A stretch of DNA of 26,487 bases, taken from NCBI GenBank assembly GCA_900542375.1, contig UQNI01000019.1:1-26487 (forward strand). Direction: 5' to 3'. Below are positions 8,461 through 16,054 of this stretch, in pieces (the first letter of the stretch is position 1; every line of letters begins with the position of its first letter). Position numbers and translations under genes: made by a program. Source of the DNA: an uncultured Oscillospiraceae bacterium (GTDB lineage Bacteria > Bacillota > Clostridia > Oscillospirales > Acutalibacteraceae). Under the pieces are notes generated by a model that made no database searches, was not told where the DNA came from, and was given only the letters and a program-made list of their open reading frames with translations.

Positions 8461-8510
8461 AAATTTTCACCCAACATAGTTTAAATATGTTGGGTGAAAA
8501 TTTTTTATTT
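8461..8510 (+). terminator. Terminator of the DtxR-like gene
   Basis: A perfect 18-bp stem (8461-8478 with 8486-8503), 7-base loop, then a T-rich tract. It begins on the base after the stop codon and separates the regulator from the next promoter. Confidence 0.94.
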
Positions 8511-8517
8511 TTTTGTA

Positions 8518-8546
8518 TTGACAATATAAAATCGTTGTGATAGTAT
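8518..8546 (+). promoter_or_regulatory. Promoter of the DUF3793-flavodoxin operon
   Basis: Consensus TTGACA (8518-8523), 17-nt spacer and TAGTAT (8541-8546). The predicted start near 8553 falls at the edge of the first palindrome. Confidence 0.75.
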
Positions 8547-8553
8547 ATAGGAA

Positions 8554-8569
8554 GTTAGCAAACGCTAAC
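8554..8569. promoter_or_regulatory. Predicted DtxR-family operator 1 of the DUF3793-flavodoxin operon
   Basis: GTTAGCAAACGCTAAC, perfect 6-bp arms, covering the predicted transcription start. It is of the same type as the feo operator. Confidence 0.75.
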
Positions 8570-8607
8570 CCAAAAATAAAATAACAATTTTTATTTTTTA
8601 CAATCGA

Positions 8608-8623
8608 GTTAGCGTAAACTAAC
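8608..8623. promoter_or_regulatory. Predicted DtxR-family operator 2 of the DUF3793-flavodoxin operon
   Basis: GTTAGCGTAAACTAAC, arms GTTAG/CTAAC, in the leader. Its centre is 54 bp from operator 1, about five helical turns, so both face the same side of the DNA. Confidence 0.65.
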
Positions 8624-8673
8624 CTCTATCATTGCGATAGGTAAAGAAAGGTTTGGAGGTTTGTTTCATTATA

Positions 8674-9279
8674 ATGATACAGCAAAAATTAGATACCCTT
8701 CTGGCCTCTCATACAGCGCCTACACTAATGGGGGTAAAACCGGCAAATTTAGTTTCATTACCACGTTTTGAAACATTTGAACAAATGGTTCAAAATTATA
8801 ATGCACACTTAAATCAACAAGATATTTATTTTCATCCTGTGTGCCAATGTAATTGTAAACAACTTCTGCTGGTTTATCGAAAATCAGAACTGGTCAAAAC
8901 ATTATGTGAACCGCAAAAGCGTGCATTTTTATTATCTTACGGTTATCCCGTATATCATAAAAACAATGTGGAACCATATTTTGATGAAATTCTGACCTAT
9001 TTAGCACAGCGCGTTCAATCCACAAAAGGTTTCCCACATGAAATTGGCATTTTTCTGGGTTATCCTCTGGAAGATGTTGTGGGCTTCATTACGAACAACG
9101 GCTGCAATTACAAATACAGTGGTTGTTGGAAAGTATACGGAGACGAAACCTACAGTCGCCGTTTGTTTGCACAATATAAAAGCTGCAAACAGCAATTGTC
9201 CCAAGCATTAAAAGATACAGATGGGAATTTATTGCATTGTTTATGTACAAATTCTATTATTCAAAACAGGAGCGTGTAA
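8674..9279 (+). CDS. DUF3793 family protein, iron-starvation operon
   Basis: I recognise the DUF3793 family of Clostridia but no known function. The 201-residue protein has no signal peptide or membrane segment. It has a Cys cluster HPVCQCNC in its first third and a conserved-looking core FPHEIGIFLGYPLEDVVGFI, followed by NNGCNYKYSGCWKVYG. A last Cys pair (CLC) lies near the end. The open frame runs back to a TTG at 8653, but that codon overlaps the only Shine-Dalgarno (GGAGG, 8655-8659); the ATG at 8674 is chosen although its spacing of 14 is long. It lies 3 bases before flavodoxin and behind two iron-type operators, so a role in flavodoxin-based electron transfer or metal handling under iron shortage is inferred. 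Confidence 0.8.
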   Translation: MIQQKLDTLLASHTAPTLMGVKPANLVSLPRFETFEQMVQNYNAHLNQQDIYFHPVCQCNCKQLLLVYRKSELVKTLCEPQKRAFLLSYGYPVYHKNNVEPYFDEILTYLAQRVQSTKGFPHEIGIFLGYPLEDVVGFITNNGCNYKYSGCWKVYGDETYSRRLFAQYKSCKQQLSQALKDTDGNLLHCLCTNSIIQNRSV

Positions 9280-9282
9280 CTC

Positions 9283-9711
9283 ATGGAAAATATTGCAATT
9301 ATTTATTGGAGTGGAACAGGTAATACAGAAAGTATGGCAAACGCAATTGCAGAAGGTATTTCAGCAGCGGGAGGTACCGCAGCTGTTATGTCAGTAGAGC
9401 AATGTTCTCCTGACCAAGTAAATACTTATTCTAAAATTGCTTTTGGCTGTCCTTCTATGGGTGACGAGGTATTGGAAGAAAGCGAATTTGAGCCTTTCTT
9501 TGAACAAGTAGAAACCTCACTGCAAGGCAAAAAAATTGCTTTGTTTGGTTCCTATGACTGGGGAACCGGCGAGTGGATGGAGAACTGGTGTGACCGCGTA
9601 AAAAATAACGGTGCGCAATTGTTTGAAACAGGTCTTACAATTAATTTAACACCTGATGCAGACGGTCTTGCTTCTTGCCAAGAATTTGGCAAAAGGTTCT
9701 CTTCTTTTTAA
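9283..9711 (+). CDS. Flavodoxin (short chain)
   Basis: A 142-residue FMN-binding electron carrier. The phosphate loop SGTGNTE is at 10-16 after a first strand IAIIYW. GSYDWGTGEWMENWCDRV near 88-105 is the usual flavin-edge region of clostridial flavodoxins. Flavodoxin replaces ferredoxin when iron is scarce, which fits the iron-type operators before the operon. AGGAG lies 10 bases before the ATG. It is co-transcribed with the DUF3793 gene, and a terminator follows at 9752. Confidence 0.95.
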   Translation: MENIAIIYWSGTGNTESMANAIAEGISAAGGTAAVMSVEQCSPDQVNTYSKIAFGCPSMGDEVLEESEFEPFFEQVETSLQGKKIALFGSYDWGTGEWMENWCDRVKNNGAQLFETGLTINLTPDADGLASCQEFGKRFSSF

Positions 9712-9751
9712 TTAGCTTACGAGATACATTACATACATTCATTTTTCTGCT

Positions 9752-9789
9752 AAAAGCCGCGGTGCACAAATGTGCCTGCGGTTTTTGGT
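9752..9789 (+). terminator. Terminator of the flavodoxin operon
   Basis: A GC-rich stem CCGC...GCGG with an inner GCAC/GTGC (loop AAAT), one bulge and one wobble, flanked by A's and followed by TTTTTGGTTTTT. Confidence 0.85.
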
Positions 9790-9793
9790 TTTT

Positions 9794-9838
9794 AATCAAA
9801 AAAACTCCGTATGAAGTATCAAACGGAGTTTTTTGATT
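9794..9838. terminator. Second terminator, convergent side of the XRE gene
   Basis: AATCA-A run-ACTCCGT (9794-9810) pairs with ACGGAGT-T run-GATT (9823-9838). The right arm overlaps the stop region of the minus-strand regulator, so the hairpin can serve that gene and also back up the flavodoxin terminator. Confidence 0.85.
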
Positions 9839-10091
9839 ACTCTTGTTGTGTACGTCCCAGCAGCCAATCAACCGAAACATCTAATATATCGGCCAATGCT
9901 ACTAATTCAAAATCTGTTACAAAGCGTATTTGCCCTTCTAACTTAGATAAACCTGAGGCGTTCATATCTACTCCACTTACCTGCAGTTGCGCCAGCAAGT
10001 CTTTTTGTTTCATACCTTGGTTTTTTCTTGCCAACTCAACACGGGCTCCAATTAAATTGCGGTCGCCTAGGGCCTGCTTGCGTAATCTCAT
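9837..10091 (-). CDS. XRE-family helix-turn-helix regulator
   Basis: An 84-residue DNA-binding protein: an XRE domain from about residue 13 to 75 (GARVELARKNQGMKQKDLL, SGLSKLEGQ) with the ending VSVDWLLGR usual for this family. The frame runs upstream to an ATG at 10142, but that start has no Shine-Dalgarno. GGGAG placed 8 bases before the ATG at 10089-10091 decides the start. An imperfect inverted repeat at 10149-10171 in its leader is a possible autoregulatory site. Target genes are unknown. Confidence 0.8.
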   Translation of the reverse strand: MRLRKQALGDRNLIGARVELARKNQGMKQKDLLAQLQVSGVDMNASGLSKLEGQIRFVTDFELVALADILDVSVDWLLGRTQQE

Positions 10092-10148
10092 AAATTCATC
10101 TCCCATATCAGCTGCAAAACTAAAGTATCTTAATACAAGCATAAAAAT

Positions 10149-10171
10149 AAACGTCAGTGTCCTGCACGTTT
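10149..10171. promoter_or_regulatory. Inverted repeat upstream of the XRE gene
   Basis: AAACGTCAG-4-CTG-C-ACGTTT, 9 bp of pairing with one extra C. It lies between the predicted promoter of the XRE gene and its start codon. Operator role is inferred. Confidence 0.35.
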
Positions 10172-10202
10172 AAAATGAACAACTTTCACTAATTATAATT
10201 GT

Positions 10203-10231
10203 ATTATACTCTATTTTTTGTTTTTCTGCAA
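10203..10231 (-). promoter_or_regulatory. Candidate promoter of the XRE gene
   Basis: On the minus strand TTGCAG (complement of 10226-10231), 17-nt spacer and a perfect TATAAT (complement of 10203-10208). Confidence 0.5.
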
Positions 10232-10273
10232 TAAAAAACAAAATACTACAAATCTATTGTTCAAAAATAACAT

Positions 10274-10302
10274 TTGTTATTTTGTCTCTTTCTTGATATA
10301 AT
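10274..10302 (+). promoter_or_regulatory. Candidate pncB promoter
   Basis: TTGTTA (10274-10279), 17-nt spacer and a perfect TATAAT (10297-10302). A second TATAAT at 10324-10329 has no good -35. Confidence 0.55.
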
Positions 10303-10376
10303 ATGCTGAACATTTATATTTGATATAATAGGCGTAATACAGAATAAATTTCCTATACTACTATTGGAGATGATAA

Positions 10377-11840
10377 ATGATGGATAATTACAGCGGTTTA
10401 AGAACAAACTTAACCATGTTAATGGATTTTTATGAAATTACAATGGCAAATGGTTATTTTACAAATGGATATCGTGACCGAATTGCTTATTTTGATATGT
10501 TTTTTCGTCATGTACCAAATGACGGCGGCTTTGCAATTATGGCAGGTGTACAACAACTGATAGAATATTTTGACCATCTGCATTTCAGTGAAGAAGACAT
10601 TGCATATTTAGCATCTACACAATTATTCTCTGTTGATTTTTTAGATTATCTGCGTACATTTAAATTTTCATGCGATGTATGGGCAGTACCGGAAGGAACG
10701 CCTATTTTCCCTATGGAACCAATTGTAACAGTCCGCGGCCCTGCAATTGAAGCACAGTTCATTGAAACGATGATACTGCTGACCATTAATCATCAAAGTC
10801 TCATTGCAACCAAAGCAAACCGTATTGTACGTGCAGCACAAGGCAGACCGGTTATGGAATTCGGCGCCAGACGTGCGCAAGGATTTGACGGCGCCATTTA
10901 CGGTGCACGCGCAGCTTATATCGGTGGCTGCTGCGGTACAGCAAGTACACTTTGTGCGAGAAAATTTGACATCCCTCCAATGGGTACGATGGCTCATAGC
11001 TGGGTACAGTTGTTTGATAGTGAATTGGAAGCGTTTCGCGCATATGCCAGAGCCTATCCTTCACAATGCACTTTACTGGTGGATACTTACAACGTACTCA
11101 AGTCCGGTATACCAAACGCCATTCGTGTATTTAACGAAGAACTGCTTCCCAGAGGATATCGCCCTGCGGGTATTCGCATAGACAGCGGAGATATTACCTA
11201 TCTCACTCGCCATGCACGTAAAATGCTGGACGATGCCGGATACGAAGACTGTAGTATCTGCGCTTCCAATTCACTTGATGAGTTTACTATCAGAGATATT
11301 CTCATGGAAGGAGCCTGTGTGGACAGCTTTGGTGTAGGAGAAAGAATGATTACCTCATCATCGGAACCTGTATTCGGCGGTGTTTATAAATTAGCAGGTA
11401 TTGAAGATGAACATGGTAATATTATTCCTAAAATAAAAATCAGTGAAAATACTGCAAAAATTACAACACCATGCTTCAAAAATTTATGGCGATTATATGA
11501 CAGAACCAGCGGCAAAGCAATTGCAGACGTTGTAACTCTGTTCGATGAAGTGATTGATGATTCCAAACCGTACACTATTTTTGACCCTGTGAATACTTGG
11601 AAACGGAAAACAGTGGAATCATTTCGTGCAGTACCTTTGCGCCAGCAAATATTCAAACGCGGAAAGAATATGACTACCCCAAAATCATTGCAAGAGATTC
11701 AGGCATACTGTAAGGAACAAGTGAACACTCTATGGCCTGAAGTCCTGCGGTTTGACCATCCACATAACTATTATGTAGACTTATCTCAAGAGCTGTGGAG
11801 TATTAAAGCAGAATTGTTACAAAAGAACAGCAGCAAGTAA
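10377..11840 (+). CDS. pncB: Nicotinate phosphoribosyltransferase
   Basis: Joins nicotinate and PRPP, with ATP, to nicotinate mononucleotide in the Preiss-Handler NAD salvage pathway. The 487-residue protein is full length. Family marks: MDFYEITMANGY near the N-terminus (16-27), EFGARRAQG (161-169), GTMAHSWV with the conserved His at 207, and GIRIDSGD (265-272). Two ATG codons are adjacent (10377 and 10380); GGAG at 10366-10369 fits either. It has its own promoter and terminator and is not in an operon. No nicotinamidase or NadD gene is in the window. Confidence 0.96.
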   Translation: MMDNYSGLRTNLTMLMDFYEITMANGYFTNGYRDRIAYFDMFFRHVPNDGGFAIMAGVQQLIEYFDHLHFSEEDIAYLASTQLFSVDFLDYLRTFKFSCDVWAVPEGTPIFPMEPIVTVRGPAIEAQFIETMILLTINHQSLIATKANRIVRAAQGRPVMEFGARRAQGFDGAIYGARAAYIGGCCGTASTLCARKFDIPPMGTMAHSWVQLFDSELEAFRAYARAYPSQCTLLVDTYNVLKSGIPNAIRVFNEELLPRGYRPAGIRIDSGDITYLTRHARKMLDDAGYEDCSICASNSLDEFTIRDILMEGACVDSFGVGERMITSSSEPVFGGVYKLAGIEDEHGNIIPKIKISENTAKITTPCFKNLWRLYDRTSGKAIADVVTLFDEVIDDSKPYTIFDPVNTWKRKTVESFRAVPLRQQIFKRGKNMTTPKSLQEIQAYCKEQVNTLWPEVLRFDHPHNYYVDLSQELWSIKAELLQKNSSK

Positions 11841-11842
11841 AA

Positions 11843-11875
11843 AAAAAAGCGATTGAATGATTCAATCGCTTTTTT
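11843..11875. terminator. Bidirectional terminator between pncB and the ribbon-helix-helix gene
   Basis: A perfect 15-bp stem (11843-11857 with 11861-11875), loop TGA, with an A run on one side and a T run on the other, so it works in both directions. Confidence 0.92.
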
Positions 11876-11893
11876 CATGTAAAAATATATAAC

Positions 11894-12067
11894 CTATTTG
11901 TTTGCTTCTATTTCAATAGGACCGTTCTTCTTTTCAAATGCTACTACCGCTTGTTTAATATAATACAAAACTTGACTATTTGCAGATCTTCCATCATATG
12001 CAGCCATATAATGCAGTTTGTGTAAAAGGTCTTGTTCAATTCTGATAGAATAGCTTTTAATTTTCAT
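11894..12067 (-). CDS. Small Arc/ribbon-helix-helix DNA-binding protein
   Basis: A 57-residue protein. Its N-terminal strand KIKSYSIRIEQDL and two helices (LLHKLHYMAAYDG, SANSQVLYYIKQAVVAFEKKNG) fit the Arc-type ribbon-helix-helix fold. The frame can be extended to an ATG at 12100, but GGGAGG eight bases before the ATG at 12065-12067 gives the start. No toxin gene adjoins it, so it is probably a stand-alone regulator rather than an antitoxin. Function unknown. Confidence 0.75.
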   Translation of the reverse strand: MKIKSYSIRIEQDLLHKLHYMAAYDGRSANSQVLYYIKQAVVAFEKKNGPIEIEANK

Positions 12068-12217
12068 GAACCCTTCCTCCCGAATATGTTTTGTATTCAT
12101 TTTAAACTTAATACGGGCTTCTGTGTGAAAAACAGATACAAAATGTAGCTATACATTAAATAATCAGTATATATCTATTATTTGTTTCGTAGATAACTTT
12201 CACATAACAATTTTATA

Positions 12218-12883
12218 CTATGAGTGATGTTCATCCGGATGATAAAATCCCGGTGGTGGGGTTATATTACTTTCATCTGTTTTTTCTTTAGACATGGAAC
12301 GAAATTGAAAATATAACTTTTCATCAGCAGTAGCCCCGAATTCCAGACCGCTTTCTTCATGTGAATACTGCTTTAATGCAGCTAAAAAAGAAATCTTATG
12401 CGATTTTTCTCTATGCATCAAATACTCTATTGTTTTACGTACATATTTATCCTCAATTTGATGATATAAAGATTCATATATTATTTTGGAACGCTGTTCC
12501 GATGCAATATTAGATAGTAAATCTGTTGCAACGTCACCTGTAACGGTAATATAATCCGCACAAAACGGAACACCGTCCATATTTACAAAACAAAAAGGAG
12601 ACTGCACCCAAAAATCGGAAGGCTTATCAGAAACATTTTCACCTTTCAGCATTTGTATGGTTACACTTATCATCTCCATATGATTGAATTCTTCGGCAGC
12701 AATTTCCATAAGCATGTCTTTTAATTCTTGCTCTTTTACATAGAAGCTTTGAGCCATATATTGCATAGCTGCCTTTAATTCACCGTTTGCTCCTCCCAGT
12801 TGCTCCTGAAGCAGAACAGCATATTGTACGTTAGGGTGTTCTACTCTTACAGGGTGCATCAATCGTTTGAAATGTTTGAGCAA
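12218..12883 (-). CDS. Manganese-catalase-like (CotJC-type) ferritin-fold protein
   Basis: A 221-residue four-helix-bundle protein of the manganese catalase family, whose members include true catalases and the spore coat protein CotJC. The five dinuclear-site ligands can be placed: E35, E65, H68, E129 and H162. The spacings E-x2-H and 33 residues from E129 to H162 match those of the Lactobacillus enzyme, as I recall it. The C-terminal tail is Pro/His rich (PPPGFYHPDEHH). The start is a TTG with AAGGGGG about seven bases upstream; the next ATG has no Shine-Dalgarno. It lies 18 bases after the carboxypeptidase gene and is probably co-transcribed. Catalase activity is likely but not shown. Confidence 0.85.
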   Translation of the reverse strand: MLKHFKRLMHPVRVEHPNVQYAVLLQEQLGGANGELKAAMQYMAQSFYVKEQELKDMLMEIAAEEFNHMEMISVTIQMLKGENVSDKPSDFWVQSPFCFVNMDGVPFCADYITVTGDVATDLLSNIASEQRSKIIYESLYHQIEDKYVRKTIEYLMHREKSHKISFLAALKQYSHEESGLEFGATADEKLYFQFRSMSKEKTDESNITPPPGFYHPDEHHS

Positions 12884-12901
12884 CTTGCTTCCCCCTTTGC
12901 T

Positions 12902-13969
12902 TTACTTTCCGTTCTTTTTCTTGTGCCTATATTTTTGCGCATAATCTGACAATAATAATACCACAATTACAATGACCATACTGCATATGGCTACAAACCA
13001 TGGAGAAGAGATAACTGTATTCATTTTATCCCATAACTGCCCTCGTTTTATCTCCGGATATACATTGTGTGCCAATACAGGACTGCTCTCCTGAAAACCT
13101 TGAAATGCCCAGTCATACAAGTTTTTTGTGTCCAACATTTCTCCATGCACATCACCAATCGGCGCACCTAACGCAACAATCATATACCGCTGTCCATTTT
13201 TCTGGGCCGTGGTAACCAAACAATAACCTGCTTCATCATGTGAACCTGTTTTTATCCCTTCAATATATGGTTCATAATAAACAGGTTCATTCTTATCCAT
13301 CATTTTATTGGTTGTATAAATGGTGCGTTCTCCCGTATATAAATTCGTCGGAGGCAATGTGTATTCTGTTTGTGTTACAATATCCATAAAATAAGGCAGA
13401 CTCATTGCGTACTGTGTTATTTTATAAAGATCCTCGGCTGTTGTGTAATGATTATCGTCGTGCAAACCGTGAGGATTGGCAAAATGTGTATTGTTGCATC
13501 CCAGCTCTGCAGCCTTCTCATTCATTTTATCCACAAATTTATTAATATCTCCATTGCCGATGTATTCCGCCAAAACAAGTGCTGCATCGTTGCCGGATGG
13601 TATCATCATACAATGTAACAGCTGTAATGCGGTTAACTGTTCCCCTTGCCGAATTCCGGACAGAGAACTGTCTGTTCCCTGAAGCATAGCTGATACATAG
13701 CTGCCGGCCGTTATTTTTGTATTTGCCAAATCAGATATGGATTCCACAGCAACAATATACGTCATAATTTTGGTACAGGAAGCGGGCTCCAACTGCTGTG
13801 AAGCGTTTTTTTGATATACGACTTCCTGTGTATTTAAATCTACCATATACAGCGCTTTTGAATTTGTTTCAAACGTTACCTCTTCTCCTGCAACCTGAAT
13901 CGACAGAAACGGAATGATAAAAAAGATTGCAAGAAAACTTGCCATATAAGGTAGTATTTTTTTTGCCAT
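12902..13969 (-). CDS. D-alanyl-D-alanine carboxypeptidase (DacF/PBP5-like)
   Basis: A 355-residue serine D,D-carboxypeptidase that trims the terminal D-Ala from peptidoglycan stem peptides outside the membrane. It has an N-terminal signal/anchor (about 4-27), SxxK as SCTK (64-67, nucleophile Ser64), SGN (125-127) and KTG (240-242), the complete peptidase S11 set. The usual C-terminal PBP5 beta domain is not evident; a membrane segment (about 325-341) and a Lys/Arg-rich end follow instead. The upstream leader has a 9-bp inverted repeat and a candidate promoter. It is the first gene of a pair with the manganese-catalase-like gene. Confidence 0.93.
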   Translation of the reverse strand: MAKKILPYMASFLAIFFIIPFLSIQVAGEEVTFETNSKALYMVDLNTQEVVYQKNASQQLEPASCTKIMTYIVAVESISDLANTKITAGSYVSAMLQGTDSSLSGIRQGEQLTALQLLHCMMIPSGNDAALVLAEYIGNGDINKFVDKMNEKAAELGCNNTHFANPHGLHDDNHYTTAEDLYKITQYAMSLPYFMDIVTQTEYTLPPTNLYTGERTIYTTNKMMDKNEPVYYEPYIEGIKTGSHDEAGYCLVTTAQKNGQRYMIVALGAPIGDVHGEMLDTKNLYDWAFQGFQESSPVLAHNVYPEIKRGQLWDKMNTVISSPWFVAICSMVIVIVVLLLSDYAQKYRHKKKNGK

Positions 13970-14000
13970 CTATGATTCCTCCGTTACACAAAGTATCCCT

Positions 14001-14041
14001 TATGTATGTTTCTTTCATTATCCATATCATTGACATACATA
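14001..14041. promoter_or_regulatory. Inverted repeat in the leader of the carboxypeptidase gene
   Basis: TATGTATGT (14001-14009) and ACATACATA (14033-14041), perfect 9-bp arms with a 23-nt spacer. The arm centres are 32 bp apart, about three helical turns. It begins at the predicted transcription start, so a repressor site or a leader hairpin is possible. Confidence 0.4.
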
Positions 14042-14047
14042 TTCGGA

Positions 14048-14076
14048 ATTATTCGATTCTTTTTGAAAAATAACAA
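14048..14076 (-). promoter_or_regulatory. Candidate promoter of the carboxypeptidase gene
   Basis: On the minus strand TTGTTA (complement of 14071-14076), 17-nt spacer and AATAAT (complement of 14048-14053). Confidence 0.45.
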
Positions 14077-14087
14077 AACTGAATCTG

Positions 14088-14127
14088 TAAAAAATAAAAA
14101 ATACATCCTATTAACATAGAATGCATT
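14088..14127 (-). terminator. Terminator of the YtrA-ABC transporter operon
   Basis: A 12-bp stem with two G.U pairs (14116-14127 with 14100-14111, loop of four). On the minus strand it is followed by a T-rich tract (complement of 14088-14099). It starts 11 bases past the permease stop. Confidence 0.8.
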
Positions 14128-14137
14128 TTAAAAAATT

Positions 14138-16054
14138 TTATGCCAGAAAACCGTTATCCAACAAATATTGATATGTATTTGGAAATTCCGATTCATCAAT
14201 CACATATGGGAAACTTGTTTGTGAAAGTCTAATTTGTCCGTGATAGGCACCCGTTAATTGGCGTACAATACTGTTCTGAGACGGAATAAATGATTTTGTA
14301 TCTATTGTCAGCAAAATCGTATTTTCATCGATTTCTGTATCGGCACTCTTTTGTAAAGTGGACTCTTTACTGTCAGAATGAGATTGATTCATTTCTGTTC
14401 TCATAATGTCTTGTTGTAACATTTGAAGCAAAATTTCTTTTTGTCCTTCCTCTGTAATATATGTTCCGGAATCGGCATTTCCTTTTACAACTGTTATCGT
14501 ATTCAAAGCCTGAGGCTCTACATAAAAAATTAAATTTGATTTTTTAATGTATTCCTCTTGGTTTTCCAACAAATCTTTCTGCTCTTTTCGTTTGGAAGAC
14601 GTGCTGTTAGTTTCTGTGGTATTTAAATCTCGGAAATATTCCACTGTTCTTGTTAAGGTGCTGCCATCCTTTAAATGATATGTCACTTTTCCGGAAAATA
14701 TATGGTCAGACATCTGATAAGGATAATGTTTTTCCCGATTCTCATCTACAGTAGCTTGGTGCCAGCTGATTACCGCTTCAATGGAAGTTCTGTCTTGTAA
14801 ATGAACAGGTGTGACTGTGCCAATGGTTTTTCCATTTACATCCAGAATTTCATTTGCTGGGGTATTATCCAAGTCCAAATCTATACTTTCTACCTGATTG
14901 GCAAGCGGTACTTTTGTATCATATCCAAAACACCCTGTAGCCAATATAGCATAGTAAATACCAAACAGTACTAAAAATCCTGCTAAGTATGGCAGTGATT
15001 TCAGCAAAGTACGAAAACCTCTGGCATACAATACTTCAATAATGATATGGGCAATTACAGCGCCTATGACTACTCCTGCAAAGAAGGCAACCGTACCGCC
15101 CAATGTTGCAAACAAAATATATCCCAATCCAATACCTACTGCACCCGATACTACAGTGCGAATGATGATTTGAGGTACCGGATACGCTTTTCTTCCCTCT
15201 GCATTTTCACTTTTTCTGGCACGATACAATAGCCATGATGCAACAATCATGACAACAGTAATACATGCCCACCAAACAAAAAAGGCAATCATATCTGCAC
15301 TCATAGTTATTCCTTGGCTGGTATAAGCTATAAAAAACACAGGAACAAACGATGCCATATACGGAGAACCTGCTGTTAAAATGGTAGTAAACCCTTCCAG
15401 TGTAAAGCCCGGCAGCAATGAATTTACCATGATAATTAGAAGGTACATAAAGATTGGATATGCAACTCCTATTGCAACAGCTGAAATAATGGCATTAAAC
15501 GTAGTCCCACTACATACTGCAATAAATACGGTGAATGCATAGGTAATTAAGATGATAATCAACAAATAAAGCAAATACAAAAATAATGTACCGTACGGCA
15601 TGCCTAATATATTTGCTGTCCCTTGCACACAAACCAGTACAATTGCCGTAATGCAGCAGCAAATGACCATTGGGACGGCTAAAATAGTAAATCCGGCTAA
15701 AAATCGTCCAAAAAACATTGCAGTACGGGAAACCGGCAATGCATGATAGAAATCTGTACTGCGTTTGTTATGCATGAATCGAAATAATAAAACAGCAGTA
15801 ATAAAAACAAATAACAATGTCCCTGGTATTATCAAAAACGTAAATAGTATATGGAGTCCGTTTGCAATATTTTCACCGGTAAGCATATGCTGATTCTTTA
15901 TAGAACTAAACAATATAATTCCCAGCAGAAAAGGCAATGCCAGACATAACAAAATCAAATATATAATGCCGATACCACTTTGCTTTTTTAAAGACCAAGT
16001 ATACACTGACCACCATTGCCGGAAGCTGTTATGGTATGATTTTGTCAATGTCAT
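14138..16054 (-). CDS. ABC transporter permease (YtrC/D-like, with large C-terminal domain)
   Basis: A 638-residue membrane protein. The first 370 or so residues hold about nine hydrophobic segments, the pattern of ABC-2 type exporter permeases. The remaining 260 residues are soluble and Thr/Ser/Glu rich and follow the last membrane segment, so probably lie outside; they resemble the DUF6449 region found on such permeases. GGAGGT eight bases before the ATG at 16052-16054 sets the start, seven codons inside the open frame. The start lies 26 bases inside the ATPase gene, so translation is coupled. Substrate unknown; YtrA-type systems respond to cell-wall-active compounds in Bacillus. Confidence 0.82.
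   Translation of the reverse strand: MTLTKSYHNSFRQWWSVYTWSLKKQSGIGIIYLILLCLALPFLLGIILFSSIKNQHMLTGENIANGLHILFTFLIIPGTLLFVFITAVLLFRFMHNKRSTDFYHALPVSRTAMFFGRFLAGFTILAVPMVICCCITAIVLVCVQGTANILGMPYGTLFLYLLYLLIIILITYAFTVFIAVCSGTTFNAIISAVAIGVAYPIFMYLLIIMVNSLLPGFTLEGFTTILTAGSPYMASFVPVFFIAYTSQGITMSADMIAFFVWWACITVVMIVASWLLYRARKSENAEGRKAYPVPQIIIRTVVSGAVGIGLGYILFATLGGTVAFFAGVVIGAVIAHIIIEVLYARGFRTLLKSLPYLAGFLVLFGIYYAILATGCFGYDTKVPLANQVESIDLDLDNTPANEILDVNGKTIGTVTPVHLQDRTSIEAVISWHQATVDENREKHYPYQMSDHIFSGKVTYHLKDGSTLTRTVEYFRDLNTTETNSTSSKRKEQKDLLENQEEYIKKSNLIFYVEPQALNTITVVKGNADSGTYITEEGQKEILLQMLQQDIMRTEMNQSHSDSKESTLQKSADTEIDENTILLTIDTKSFIPSQNSIVRQLTGAYHGQIRLSQTSFPYVIDESEFPNTYQYLLDNGFLA

Noticed and set aside
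10092..10376. Riboswitch before pncB
   Set aside because: Only promoters and a short inverted repeat are visible; no known riboswitch core or terminator/antiterminator pair.
11894..12217. Toxin-antitoxin pair around the ribbon-helix-helix gene
   Set aside because: No second small gene with a ribosome site lies next to it; the upstream 150 bases hold no supported frame.
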